NCBI GenBank assembly: GCA_963969395.1
Contig: OZ017795.1
Coordinates: forward strand, 36,809,063-36,873,062
Source: Pseudoscleropodium purum
Taxonomy: Eukaryota > Streptophyta > Bryopsida > Hypnales > Brachytheciaceae
Reading direction: 5' to 3'
Length of the DNA: 64,000 nucleotides
The position numbers were made by a program, and so were the translations under genes. The notes beneath the pieces are model-generated. The model was not told where the DNA came from, ran no database searches, and worked only from the letters and a program-made list of their open reading frames with translations. The first letter of the stretch is position 1. Each line of letters opens with the position of its first letter. Below, in pieces: positions 48,340-60,935 of the stretch.

Positions 48340-49252
48340 TCCCTAAAGGACCAAGTTTTATTTATGGCAAAAACACTTATAACAACCATCTCTATTGCAA
48401 AGTCCAAAACTGTGAAAACTTTATTTCTTATGCATATCTAATGATAGAATCTTGCACTTAACTAATATGAGACTACGTGGAAGAAGTTTCAAAAAACTTT
48501 CACTAAATAGATTGCAAGATATTTACATTTAAAGTGACAAAAACACTTTTTCTTGAACCTCATCTAATCAAATTTTAAGACTTTAAATCTTCTTAATTGA
48601 AATTTTTTGCAAAATAGATTTTGAATTAATTTTTTTTAATATATTGAATAGTTGAATTGAGAGACTTGTGGAAAAATTCACAATTTAAAAAAATAATAAT
48701 TCTTAAAGCAATTGCTCAGTAGAAGTAGGTATGAGATAGAAAAAAAAACTAAATTGTTAATATTTCCAAGATATAATTGAAATACACTAATCCTAATGGT
48801 TAGATTGCTCTAGCAAGAAAAGTGAACCATATGAAACTTTTTTCGGAGAAAACCTTGAAATTCGAGTCTAGAAATGGATCATAGAAGGGTTGTTTTTTAA
48901 GAAGTTTTGATTGCCTGAAAAGCAAGATTATCTATAACCTTCTCATCATTAGTGCAAATAAAATGAATAAAAGCTTTCCTTGTAGACAAAAATGTTTCCT
49001 ATCGCAAATAAAATTTAAAATTTTCATTTTGAGTTTCTACAATTTCTTGTGGGCTACCCAACAACCTCCATTCTTAGCTTCAAGTATCATAACTTTTGCT
49101 CTCAAGTAATGATTGAAATAAAAATTATATTCACATAAAACTTCAAGTGTCTTCAAATAAATTTCAAAAAATCATGCAAAAAATTGAGGTCATAAGAACT
49201 TGCACAAACCTTTAAAAGTACCTAGCAGGAAATCTTGTTCAATCTTAACGGG
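48340..49252. mobile_element. TTAA-flanked element, copy C
   Basis: The left end is TTAA plus TCCCTAAAGGACCAAG; the right end, inverted, is TTAA plus CCCGTTAAG. Both TTAA are intact but the terminal repeats have decayed more than in other copies. The interior (AACACTTATAACAACCATCTC.., AATAGATTGCAAGATATTTAC.., and TCAAAAAATCATG-like words) follows copy A in the same order over nearly the whole length. Confidence 0.5.
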
Positions 49253-49256
49253 TTAA

Positions 49257-50148
49257 ATTTTTACAGTTACAGTTTTGTTTTAAGTTGATAAAAATGATCA
49301 AAACTTGGACTTTTCAAAATAGAAAAGTCTTGGCCTCTCTTGAGAGAAGGTGTGATCAATACAATTATGTACAATATGCAAGAACATCACACTCATACGG
49401 TATTGAATAGAGTATGTACTGAGTGTGTTGTTATTCATGACTCTTTTAAAATAATATATTGCAAACATGAAAACAACATGATTTAATAGCATAATGGAGT
49501 GTCTTGAGTTTCATGCCCTTTTGAAAATGACATGAATAAAAAAAAGTAAGATAAAAATCTTCAAAAATCACTATGTATAGAACTTCACATTCTAAGCTTT
49601 AAGGAAAAAAAATTTGGTAAAAATACACATATATTCTATTTACAATTGATATTAGAAGGAATTTTCAATCTTTGGCTTCAAATGTTATTGAATAATATTT
49701 ATTTGTATACTAGTTGATCTAACTCTATAGATATGATTCATGAACTATATTTCACAAATATTATTTAAGAGTCATCACTAAATTACTATTTTAATTATAT
49801 TTTATAAAACATCTTTGCAATTTTGGACATTTAAATTGTCCAGGTAAAGGTGTTAAGACACTACAATAATATCTCAACTTGGTCCAATATTATATTCCAA
49901 TGATGACCTAAAATGGCTATTAATTGGAATTGGTTTATGCATCAATGTATATATGGTTCATTTATGAGGCCAAGGATTTAGGGTTTAGTGTCATTTTTCA
50001 AAAGCACAATCTCTAGACCCTAAACCCTAAATGTTGGTTTTATGCAATCAAGGACAATTTAATTCAAAGAGGCCTACAACTAAATTGTCACCTCTTTTTT
50101 GTGACGGCTTGGATAATTATTTCTCAAACCCACTCCTAGTCTTCCCTT
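49257..50148. other. AT-rich spacer, no gene seen
   Basis: This is low-complexity DNA. Near 49975-50035 there are several AAACCCTAAA/TTTAGGGTTTA words close together in both orientations, resembling plant telomere-type or element-end sequence but without an array. Confidence 0.35.
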
Positions 50149-50152
50149 TTAA

Positions 50153-50787
50153 CCCCTAAATGCCCAATGCACCAAAATATGGTGTCGACAATATTTTGAA
50201 GTTAAATAAAACCTAATCAAACTTATATTTATAATAATTTATATTTTTGAAAGATTCTTTTTGAGGTCTAGTTTTAGGATAAAAAATCTGATCTTGAAAA
50301 CAAATGATTATGCTTTTTCTATTCAAAATTTTGTGCAAAGATACCCATTGCAATCTTGACTTTTTGTAGTGTTGAAGGCTTTTGGAAATGAGCCTAAAAT
50401 ACACTAGGACTTGGAGTAAAAAATCATTTCAGATAATCATTTAAAAAAAATTGTGAAGTAGATTTTGAGAAGCCATAAATTGATCAGGGTTATGCACGTC
50501 AGGCCCTTTAGCCTCATATTTTTTTGGTGACCAACTCTTTAGAATTGATATGCAAAAAGTGAATTGCAAAATTTTCATAGTTTTAACATTGTCATGGTCA
50601 AATGTTATAATCTTCCAACTTATAAGTGATATTGTTTGTTTTCTTTCCTATGTGATCTCTAACATGTCTAATTAAAATTTGCACGGTTACAATTAAAAAA
50701 ATTGATACAACTTATCAAAATGTTGGCTTTTTATTCAAATTAGAGCAAATTTCTAGAGGCTCAAAATAGGCCTTGGGCATTTAGGGG
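50153..50787. mobile_element. TTAA-flanked element, copy D, best-preserved ends
   Basis: The left end is TTAA plus CCCCTAAATGCCCAATGC; the right end, inverted, is TTAA plus CCCCTAAATGCCCAAGGC, identical over at least 15 bp. Both TTAA are intact. The length is 635 bp and there is no ORF. The interior is of a different family from copies A-C and E but is repeated at 47811-48335. The right end is itself tandemly duplicated (see 50773-50912). Confidence 0.6.
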
Positions 50788-50912
50788 TTAAGTTGTTTTC
50801 AGCGCATAAACCCTTCAAGGTTTAGAAAGTCCGATTTTAGGCATTTAGGGGTTAAGCCCTTTTTGGTGCATAAACCTTTCAAGGTTTAGAAAGCCCAATT
50901 TTAGGCACTGCA
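50773..50912 (+). repeat. Tandem duplication of the right end of element D, ~67 bp
   Basis: The word GGCATTTAGGGGTTAAG, then CATAAACC.TTCAAGGTTTAGAAAG..C.ATTTTA, occurs twice in register with only a few differences, so the element end and its TTAA flank were duplicated together after insertion. Confidence 0.7.
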
Positions 50913-51589
50913 TGTTTTTTGTGTTTGACATAGAAGGTGCATGAAATGAGATATATGATTATAGTGAAAAAAAGATTATACTCATACTAATCTAGATCCA
51001 ATGACACACAACACTCCCAATTTGGAACACTTTTGTACCTCTAATACATCTCAAAACTTAAGAAATGATAATCTATTTATTTTATGTGTATGATGTTAAA
51101 TGTGAACATGATTATGTTTAGATATTAAAACAACATTTTGGTGGAAGATGTGAATTCTAGAATCATCAATCTAATAGTGTATGTCTTGCCATATTTCAGT
51201 ACATAATTTGTATTCAATGAGCTAAGTACCATATTATACATTCCATACAAGGTTTCCTAGAAACCATTAAGAATTAACTTCTCAATGCCTACTACACCTA
51301 TGGGCTCGAGTCCTTCACAGTTGAATTTCCAATATACATACCAACAACAAAATATTTTCCCATTGGATATTGATTGTAGGAAACGTCCAACACTATAATA
51401 TTGAATAACCGTACAACAGTTTTCCTCAGTCCTTGTGTTGGGAAGGTATTATGCTTTTCTAAAAGAGATACCTGGGAGGGACTTATCAGTTAATTCAAAG
51501 ATCAAAGTTGCCTCTAGCACCATCAATAAGACAATTTTGTTCACTGTAGGGGTCCCCTTTCCAAGGATGTAAACGGGCCCCTGCCTCAC

Positions 51590-51830
51590 TGGTCAAGACT
51601 GCTGGATAATATTAATACTGGTATCGATGTGAGTTTTTTCACAAATATCATTAGGACTCCCGCCGAGGGTTAAAATAATGTTATTATGAAAAATGTGACT
51701 TTTTTTTTCCCCACGATGTTATGATTGACTGCTGGATAATATATTCTTACTTTGTAAATTATGTGAGTTTTTTCACGAACATTATTTGGACTCGAAGCAT
51801 TATTATGACATGTGACTTTTTTTGCCTCCT
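51590..51830 (+). repeat. Two-copy tandem duplication, ~130 bp
   Basis: Both copies contain GACTGCTGGATAATAT, TGTGAGTTTTTTCAC, ATTAGGACTC or ATTTGGACTC, and TGTGACTTTTTTT in the same order. Confidence 0.65.
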
Positions 51831-52800
51831 TCCATAGACATACGGAAGTTTTTTTTTAAAAATTCTACAGGCAGTTTGCAAAATCCCATCCTCTACTGGT
51901 GCCGTACAAGTTTGTCGTCGTTGTCGTCATCACACACCCCTACCTTACCTGCCTGCCACCCACCGCCCCCACTCTTTCGAATCCCGGCCTGCCTTGCATC
52001 CAATCCCTGTCGTCCTTCCCCTCCTCCAAGACGCCGCAAGGCAAGTATACCTTAAATTTTTTTTTTCCCCCCCACATGGATCAAAAAAGGTCCGCGCGCG
52101 AGGATGACGGACAAGCAGAGTGCAGGACCCTTCCGAAGTGGCCGAAGCCATGGATCCACAAGCAGCTTCCAAAGCAATTAATAAACCCAACCATGTAAAC
52201 GCATCCATCCATCCATCCGAAAGGGACCTTCACTCTACTATCATTCTATTGCCCCCCCTCGCGACCCAAAGCCAAAGCACTCGAAATGCCTACCATGGCA
52301 CAACAGCTTCGTCCATCAATGATAATATTATAAGTTAGTAGTATATGCTTGCGGCACACAATTTGTCATTGTTTTTTTTCCCGGCCTTGCGCCTAGCAAG
52401 GACACTTTTCTCCCAGGTTTGGTTGGTTCCGTACGATCAGAAGCTCCAAGGGCATCTGGTTCCTGAAAGATTTTGAATCCATACAATCATCGGTTTCATA
52501 TTGATTGACTGAGCGAGCAAGCAAGCAAGCAAGGAGTGGGCTCGGGAAGCACATCTAAGTTATGTTATCTATGGCTTTGAGCCATGTGAGATTCGGACCT
52601 GCCTTGGAGGAGAAAAAATTTCCGGACTGGTGCAGCCACAAGATTCCTGGATTCTGTTTTTGTTTTTTGATTTAGGGTTGATTTGCTCGCACGGAAGAAT
52701 TTGATGGCAAAAAGAAAGTTGTTCAGTTGTAAGGTATCGTCTGCTCTTAGAGTGACCTTTTCTTAGACCTGATTGCATTTGTGGTGTGGGGGCGGGGGGG
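51830..52800. other. Gene-like composition block without a recognisable gene
   Basis: About 1 kb has balanced or GC-rich composition, with a C-rich stretch (51930-52030), repeated ATCC and AAGC words (52205-52220, 52515-52532), and a G run at 52787-52804. Small frames (for example 52076-52198 plus) are not convincing. It could be the promoter, leader or small first exon of a gene, a non-coding RNA locus, or the remains of a gene. Confidence 0.3.
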
Positions 52801-52807
52801 GGGGAGA

Positions 52808-52985
52808 TGAACTGTTTGAAACAATTTTTCAGTAATTTTTTGTGGGAAGGAAAAAGGATTTGGCATCCAACCCAAGTCGTTTCATAATTTTTGAACTTTT
52901 GTGGAATTAGTTATGAAATTTTGAAGTTGAAACGCAATCAAGTCACTATAATCGACCACCTCCTAAAATGTACATTGTTCTTATT
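52808..52985 (+). repeat. Dispersed repeat, copy 1 (partner at 62945)
   Basis: This segment aligns with 62945-63120: TTGGCATC.AACCCAAG.C.TTTCATA, TTTGTGGAATT.GTT.T, ATTTTGAAG.T..AA, and CCTCCTAAAATGTACATT in the same order and orientation, 10.1 kb apart. Confidence 0.7.
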
Positions 52986-52989
52986 TTGA

Positions 52990-54460
52990 AGAAAGAAAAA
53001 TATACCTCTGTGTTAGTGGACACATTGTTTTTAGAGTAGGATCACTTTTAGAGCACCCCTACGTTACCCTAATTAGGTGGAAATTGAAATAGTGGGGGGA
53101 AGTTGTTTTGAAGAATGCACATGCATGCCTCAACAATAAGGATTGAAAAGTATTTGAATGTCTACTAAGTCCTTAGAATTTCATACTTTAGATGATGAAT
53201 ATTCTCAAGTGCTTCATAACAATGTTTTATCCAATAATTTGTCATTCATCCCAAGTTATACTTGAATCTTTAAAAGAAATCTTTTCTTTGTAATAAATAT
53301 GCTGAAATTGGGATAATTAATAGAAGCAAAAAAAAATGTACAAAAAGCTTAGAAAAGGCCCTTCACATTACAAGTATCTTAAATTGACTACTTTTTGGCA
53401 AGAATCATGCACTCAGAAAATGCAATTAAAATGATCTATTTTGCCCACAATGCCCTTTTATTTATTTTTGTCAAGAGTGATAAATCAAATAATCAATTGA
53501 TAAAAAGATTAAAAAAAAAAGAATGTTGTTATGCTTATACATGAATTATGCAACTATTGTAAATAAAATTTTGAAGCTTTCAAAAAGATGACAAAGCTTA
53601 TGATGAACGGCACTCATTCAAGCAGACATTCACTTCGTGTTTTCTAAAACTAAGTTACACAAGTGCAGATGAGACACAGATATGAACATTCTGCTGTCCA
53701 GTCCTGTCTCCTATGAGGGATCAGCCGATCCGGGCCCTCCATGGGAACGGAGCTCCCAACCTTTGCATTTTGAACTTTTCAAGTCAATACTTACACAAAT
53801 AAGGTAACCGCACCTAATTTTGGACCGCTGGGCTTTTCTAAAACCGACCACTACAGATTCTTGCCTAAAATGTACTCCCACTGTTCATGAGGAGTCTACG
53901 TGGTCCGTTTTTAGAAGAAGTACCCATTTTTTTTCCAGCACCTTGGAAATTCGTAGTTTGTTCGCACTGCATCCAAAAAATGCATTCTAAGAAGATCTGG
54001 AATCCCCTTCTGAAGTCCTACCAATAAGACCCCACAAAAAAACTTTTGTAAGTTATATAATAACAATGGGAACCATGCTGAGTTGCTTGTTTGTGCAATT
54101 CTATGTGTTGTTCTTATCTTACAAACAAAATTGGGCTTCAGAATGACGTGAATTAGGTTACTTCTTTTGGGGGAAAGTTTCAGTGTTTCGCTATCAACAG
54201 CCAAAGTTGGTGACTTAAATAATTGTTGAGCAACTCGCGGATACAAAAGCATGACATTGAAGTGAGGTCGCCTGAGGTTTGAACGAACCTTGTATCCCTG
54301 ATGCAATGACCTTAAAATTATTCAGTGATCATGGAGGGGCTTTTTTTTTTTTGTCCATTGGGGGCACTCATTGAAATTTACTCCAATGGCAAGATGGTAA
54401 AGAAAAATACAAGGAGCCGATTGCTTAGTGTATTTTCAAAAACTTTGAGATTCATGGCTT
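52990..54460. other. Spacer, no gene seen
   Basis: Mixed composition, moderately complex near 53600-54320. A 131-codon minus-strand frame (53911-54306) lacks any recognisable feature and begins in sequence that does not look coding. A lone TTAA plus CCCCTAGACATCC at 54460-54476 resembles the left end of the TTAA-flanked elements but has no convincing partner. Confidence 0.3.
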
Positions 54461-55106
54461 TAACCCCTAGACATCCAGATCCTTTTCCAAAAATTGACGA
54501 TTTGGAGAAAATCATTAAAAAGTGCTATTTGGAAGAATATTTTGGAATTGATATATGAATAAAAGTTGTACATTTTGAGTCTTAGATTCCATCCATACGG
54601 TTAGATTCACTAGTGCTATCACCTAAATCATTTTATAAATTTTGTAAGGAAAATTTCAAAATTCCTTCTAAATTTAATTACAAGCAAAAAAATATCATTT
54701 TTTCAGTAAAATTTGTTGGAATATATTTGAAATGAGGTTTTCTTGATACAATGGTTTTTTGAATTTTTGTGTTCTTTAAATCTATGACCTCACTTTTGCA
54801 AATCCAATTTTGAACTAAAATCAATGCAATTTTTGGCTTGACACACTTCTAGATTTGTAATTTTAGAAAAATATGAACAACAATAACACCAAATCCAACC
54901 ATTAGATGGGACAATAACTTAATATAGTATCTCCACAAATTAAATGACTTTCATCCAAGTAGTAATGAGAAAGAAAACTGGATTGCAATCTATCTATCAT
55001 CTAGAAATTGGATGTCAGAGTACTCCAAGGTTAATTATTTTGCAATTCAACATTTGAACAATCAATTGTAAGTCACTTTTTGGCTTGCACAATGCAATAG
55101 GGTTAA

Positions 55107-56450
55107 ACTCTAAAGTTTAAGGAGCCCACCTTGGGCTTTTTGAGAATTTGGGCGGATTCTATGGACTTCCAAAAATTTAGAAGTTTTGCATGAAAATTTT
55201 AGGATGGATGCTACTCATCCTAACCTACATGTGAAGCTTTGTTTCCTATCATTCCAATAAATATTACAAAAGTTACGTAGCAAACAATATACTTTAGGGA
55301 TTGTATAGATTGATCAATACCTACTCAAGTAAAACTTGAACCATTCAATTCCAAATAAAGAAGTAAAATTTATGAGGTGCTTTATTTAGCAAGAAATGAA
55401 GGTAGAAAAAACATACAAAGTTGTATTTTACTTTCAATTTTGAAAATTTTCAAATAAAAATAGAAATATACGATGTTGATTTTTTACCAGTACATTCTGA
55501 CCATTGTGATTAATAATTCTTAGTTTCTTGTAAAATTTATTAGCATATTAGTTTTTCTTTCATTCAATACCACCTTCAATTTTATAATTTAAAAATAAAT
55601 AAATACGAAAGAGTTTTTTGTCATAATTTTTTTCATCTATTTTCAACTCATTTTTTAACATATTGAAAAAATGCACAAGTTATAGGATGTACGAAGCAGG
55701 GTTTTTAAATGTCGAAGTGAAGTTTTTCCAATGCAACAAGCAGAAATCTCCACACACAATAAAAATATTAAAAATATTAATTTCTCATATATTTTAATTT
55801 TATTTACATAGGAAGCTTTGATTCATTCCATTTGGACTTGTTATGAAAGTTATGGAAAATCTTATTTTTTGGGCAATTAGCGCATGTTCTTAAAAAAATA
55901 ACTTATAGGATTCATTTCTAAATGCAATTTTTAGAATTTTTCAAAAAAAACATTGTTTGACAAGGTTAAGTTTCCTTGCTAAAACAATATTACCATTGGA
56001 ATTATAGTGTTTCAATCCCATTTTAGAGCTATAAGCAATTTAGTTTTTCTTTCAATCTTGAATCTATTTCTACTTAACAATTTTTTAAAGAATGAAAATA
56101 AAGTGTTGTTTTCCTAAAAAAATTTTCAGACTTTCAATTCAATTCTTCAATACAAAATTTTTTAATTTTAAAGTTGATAGTGCAAAACAAATTCACAAAT
56201 GGCGTTCAAAGTCATCTAAAATTGCAAGCTAGTGTTCAAAAAACTTTTCTTTCTAACTTTGAATGCTAATATCTTCCAATTTGTACAATCAAACTTCAAA
56301 AAAAAATTTACCACATGATCTGAGACAAGTGGGGAATAAAATCCTACGGTTAGAGTCTTTAAAAAAATTATGTTTTCTTGGATGAACACAACAAAACTTT
56401 TAGTATTGAGTTGTTTTTGACATAAAAAAAATGGCCTTGGGACTTTAGGG
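55107..56450. mobile_element. TTAA-flanked element, copy E, inverted orientation
   Basis: The left end is TTAA plus ACTCTAAAGTTTAAGGAGCC; the right end, inverted, begins CCCTAAAGTCCCAAGGCC and is flanked by TTAC (one change). The right 0.7 kb, read on the minus strand, follows copies A and C. The left 0.6 kb, read on the minus strand, follows 12690-13320. This copy therefore links two repeat segments that otherwise occur apart and may be the most complete member in the window. No transposase frame is present. Confidence 0.5.
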
Positions 56451-56454
56451 TTAC

Positions 56455-57900
56455 TACTAATCACTTTCATTTGTATTTAGCAATCAAATTTTTTTTTTGC
56501 CCCAATCTTTTTCTAACCAAGATTTTTGTTTATAACGATATTTTTTTGGATTATAGATGTGATTTAATAAGTTATGACAACTACCACCTACTCTCAAAAT
56601 TTAAGATACTTTGAATAAGTACTTTAGTTCAAATTAAATAATTTATTAATGCATTAAATATATATACTTAGTATGCTATAGAGCAACAAATATTTATATA
56701 ACCAAATATTGACAAATGCATATGATAAAGACAAAATTATGATATATTGTCAATCTTTTGGTATCATTGTTGGACATACAATCCTCTGCTCATGCTTATA
56801 CTAGACAATACCATAGTACCGTAGATATTAATATGCATGATTAGGTTAATTAGGGTTAAGTTTTTTTTCTTGCTCCTCCCATATGTATTTAGGACCAATT
56901 CTCTTAATACAAGATCATCTGTGTGATCAAGTTAATGCAGGTATTCAGTCTCAACAATCATATGGTTGTTGTCATATCTTGTTAAATCACACCTATGATT
57001 AAAAAATGTATCATGTAAATGTCTTTATAAACAAACATCCATACATTAAATCAAGCCATTTGTTTAATTTAGTTTGTTTATAGTTTATTTTATTTGTTAT
57101 GATGAAATCTTTTGGTCCATGCACCTTCTAGTCATGTTTACAGTACCATTGGAGAGCTCTTTGTGAGGAGGTGTGCATAGGCTTTTGTTCCATGGCATTT
57201 AGACCTATTGTATGAAAGATATTGAAGTTTGAAGTTTTATGAATTTAAAAATTAAGAAATTACTTTTAATTTCATTTTGGTTGTAACAATGGCACATTGC
57301 ACACTAGTTTTGAATAAAAAAATATCAGGGCAAGAAAAAGAGTTTTGGTTGCTAAATACAAATTAAAATGATTTGTATTAATTGTGGAATAGGATAAATA
57401 TCTTCAAATCTATTCAACGTGGATGCAACAACATTTAAAACTGCAACCTATAAATCATCTATGATAGTAAATGAAGTACCAAGTTGCTGATTTATTCAAA
57501 AGCTTCAAATTCCATTACAATTACCATTGTCTATCTTAAAGATCTATGTGTTTGTGATTGTCTTTTGGTGTGTACACAAATAAAGTTGTACTTCGTAATT
57601 GTGATGGTGTCAATAATGTGTGCATTTTGGGAAGTGTTTGATCATAGATTTAGAGATATTCAATTTTTTTCAAGGTTTTGAAGGGAGAGATTTGAAACCA
57701 CCAAATGTTTTGGGTTGCTAGATTAGAATTGTTTTGGAGTGGTGTTGATTGTATAGTGTTGATTTTGTAAATTGATTTAGTGCTTTTGCCATGGAAAAAA
57801 ATGATCATAGGAAGAAATAGAATTTTCAAATCATTAAAGTTCCAATTTTTTCAAGGTTGCATGAGAAGAATTTTATAGGTGGTGATTGTTGATGGTGCTT
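56455..57900. other. AT-rich spacer, no gene seen
   Basis: No feature beyond low-complexity AT-rich DNA. A TTAGGGTTAA word at about 56859 resembles an element end but has no partner. Confidence 0.35.
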
Positions 57901-60560
57901 GTAGAATATAATAGTCCATATATTAGGAAGGAGTAGGCTATTAAGAAATGTGTTAGTAGCAAGTCAAAATTTGAGTGGGATGAATAAAGACTTAATTATT
58001 ATACCATTGGAATTGAAGACATTTTCATGTGAACATTGAAATTGTTGGTCATGTTGAAGCTTTAAGCATGATAGAGGTTTATATGCAAGGAAGTAGTGAA
58101 CAAAAGAGTACGACAAGATTTAATTGTAGAAGAAGGAAGAAATGTCCACAACTACCAATACAATTACCAAAGTTAAGGAACGTGATCAAAATAGTTTACA
58201 ATGTTGGAAGGACAAGTGCCAACAAAACACAAAAAGGGATAACAATCAACTATAGTAACCCCATCCAACAAATGGAAAAATCAGCAAGGAAGAGAAGACA
58301 CCAATGCTTCACCTATATATCAAAGCCAACTTTAAACTTAAAATGAATATAGAGTAGGAGGTAACAAACAAAGACCCCAATCAACTAATTGAAACAAGGG
58401 AAGAAAGTGCAAATCATCAATTTGAAGAAGAGCCAATAAGGGAAAAGGGAAGGAATTCAAATTCCATAGGGAAGATTCATATTCCTATGTAGGGGAAGAT
58501 GTTGGTAAGAACATCTTTTAGCTATCTAGGAAGCAAATATAGGAAGAGGTGGCTAAAGGGAAAAAAACTCATTGTGAAGTATCTACAATTGAAAATAGGG
58601 TACTTAACTATAGCGTATGTGGATGTTTTTAATTAATTGATAGGATGACTCTAGAGCTTATTTGTTTTTTTTGCTAAAAACACTACCCCAAAGCTATGCA
58701 AATCCCACAAAGCTTAAGTGATAGTAATACAACTAAGGAAGAAGAAGTTTCAAAACCATTCCTATTTGAGAACTTGGTTCAATTGATTAGGATTGTGATA
58801 TTGAAGGTAGACAAGTTGAAATACCATAAGAGGATGCAAGCAAGTTTGAATCTAATTGTATTTGAATACATCAAAGGTTTTAGTCTACAAATTAAAAAAG
58901 TTGAATGTTTAGGCCTACTCACACTAGATTACATCAATCTTTTTCTTGTCTCATTGTGAGGGCAAATAAGTACATCAAACTTAAATTGAATGCCATAATT
59001 GGGGTCATACAAATTTTTGCTACGCGTGGATTTGAAGTCAAAGGAAGGAGATACATTATTCTATGAACACCATACTTTGAGTAAGATTTACAACAAAAGA
59101 TAGAAGTGAAGAAAAAGGCACATTGGATTCAAATTAATTGTAGAGCTTCCACATGTCCTAAAGTTTAAGGAATTCCTAGTCAAAACTATATTTCAAATCT
59201 TTGAGGTATTGATGGTAGATAAGGATGAAAATTACTTGGAGTAATTATGAGAATCTTGAGTAAAGATCATGGTCAAAGATCTTAAGTATTTTTCAAAAAC
59301 AATTTTTATCTCAAGAATAAATATGAACAAAGAAATTGAGCATAGCCTACAATATAGTAAATTACTTGAATAATACAATAGATACAGGTCTATGGAGAAT
59401 ATTGCAAAGGAATGACCTATAGTATATAGGGTAGTGGAAGATAATTAGAGTAAAATAGTCATAATCATAATTATATCAAAGGAAGGAAAATTGCCTAAGG
59501 TCACCTATATTATTGCTCAAATCAATTTATAAGATATTAGCAAAAGTATTGGTTGAGAGAATGAAATAATATCTATTTTAATGGATTAGAAGTAAGGAAA
59601 TTGTTTTTGTAGCTATTGATATTTGACAACATATATAAGGCTTATGAATCCATATAATAGATAGAGATGCGCAAGCAAAAATGAATATTCCTATTGTCGG
59701 ATTTCAAAAAGGTATATGACCTAATCTCATGACCTTTTTTTAAATCAACAATAGAATATATGGGAGTTTGTGAGAAGTTGATGAACGTGATAATGATCCC
59801 ATAGTACTATAGCAAGAGGCTTTAACATCAATTACCTTTAACTTAATGGAGTTACAAAACAATCATTTTCCTTAGGAAGGTCAACATGGTTGTCCTTTTG
59901 TCCCATATCTATCCTTATTGGTAGACTAAGTTCTAGGACATATGTTACAAGATAAGAAATATGGAATTCATGTACTTAAAGTACCATCAAATACAAAATG
60001 ATACCATCACATTCAAGAAGGTGTTTGCAAATGACTTGTCTTTGTACCTACAAGAGGAGAAGAAAAATTTGAATGATGCTATGGCAATTTTTGATTTGTT
60101 TTGTAGAGCGTGAAGGGCAAAGATTATTTGAAAAAACTAGTAGGTATTTGGATAGTTATAAGGAAAAAATGGAACAAAGGACAAGATTCAAGTTTTAAGT
60201 GATAAGAAGAAAGTAGGTCTACGAGATATTTGGGATTTTTGTTAGGATTTGAGTCTTTAAGATACAAAAGAAGAATTTAATTACAAGATAATCAAGGATA
60301 TGACAAAGGCTCTTAACAAGTGCTTAGAAAAAAGGCATTTACCATTAATGAGAAAGATATTAGTATTGAATCAAGTTATATTAGCTATTATATGGTTCCT
60401 ATATTCCAATACATGTGTGATTAGAACGGCTTTTAAACAAACTTGTGTTTTGATTAGGAATTATATAAAGGGCTTTAGAATGGAAATACAACTACCTAAT
60501 GTGAAGATTAATTGGTCAACTCTTATACAACAAATGTCATAAGGGAGGAAAAAGTGACAG
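57900..60560 (+). mobile_element. Degenerate LINE (L1-like non-LTR retrotransposon)
   Basis: Reverse-transcriptase landmarks are readable in order on the plus strand despite many stops and shifts: SIYKILAKVLVERMK (59522-59566), the DFKKVYD form of DFEKAYD (59700-59720), and FANDLSLYLQ (60024-60053), a decayed form of FADDTSLY. Then comes an 80-codon frame (60300-60542) with LPLMRKILVLNQVILAIIWFLYS, matching the conserved segment after the RT domain of plant L1 elements. Upstream, a Lys/Gln-rich frame (58029-58346) may be the remnant of the first ORF. No intact endonuclease or 3' A tail is evident. The element is long dead. Confidence 0.8.
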
Positions 60561-60935
60561 ATTCTACAATTCAATCATCAATTCTATTGTCAAAACTAGT
60601 TATTTGAGTTCTAAAATCATGTCATGAACCTTAGAAATCATTTACATAAAAGGATTAGTGGCACATCAATCTTGAATTGTTAGATAGCAAGCCTTGGATG
60701 GGATCACTAAACTAGATTACATTGGCTAAGCAAGTGCCAAGGGAACTTACTCCACTATAGTTAAAGAGCAATTTTGAACATGTGAATAGAAGCTAGGAAA
60801 GAAATTACACAATTGAAATCTACTAATTACCATAGAATCATGCACCAGCTAGTATTTGGTAACAATTTGATTAGAGATAGTACGTGGTAAATGTTTGAAT
60901 GATAGATTTATTAGTTTCACACGATTACAGGCATA

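Noticed and set aside
49975..50035. Telomere-like AAACCCTAAA words as an interstitial telomeric repeat
   Set aside because: Only a few isolated words in both orientations, with no tandem array.
54460..56454. Element E starting at the TTAA at 54460
   Set aside because: The terminus at 55107 pairs better with the right end (CTCTAAAGT..AAGG..CC against CCCTAAAGT..AAGGCC), so the 54460 word is treated as a lone end.
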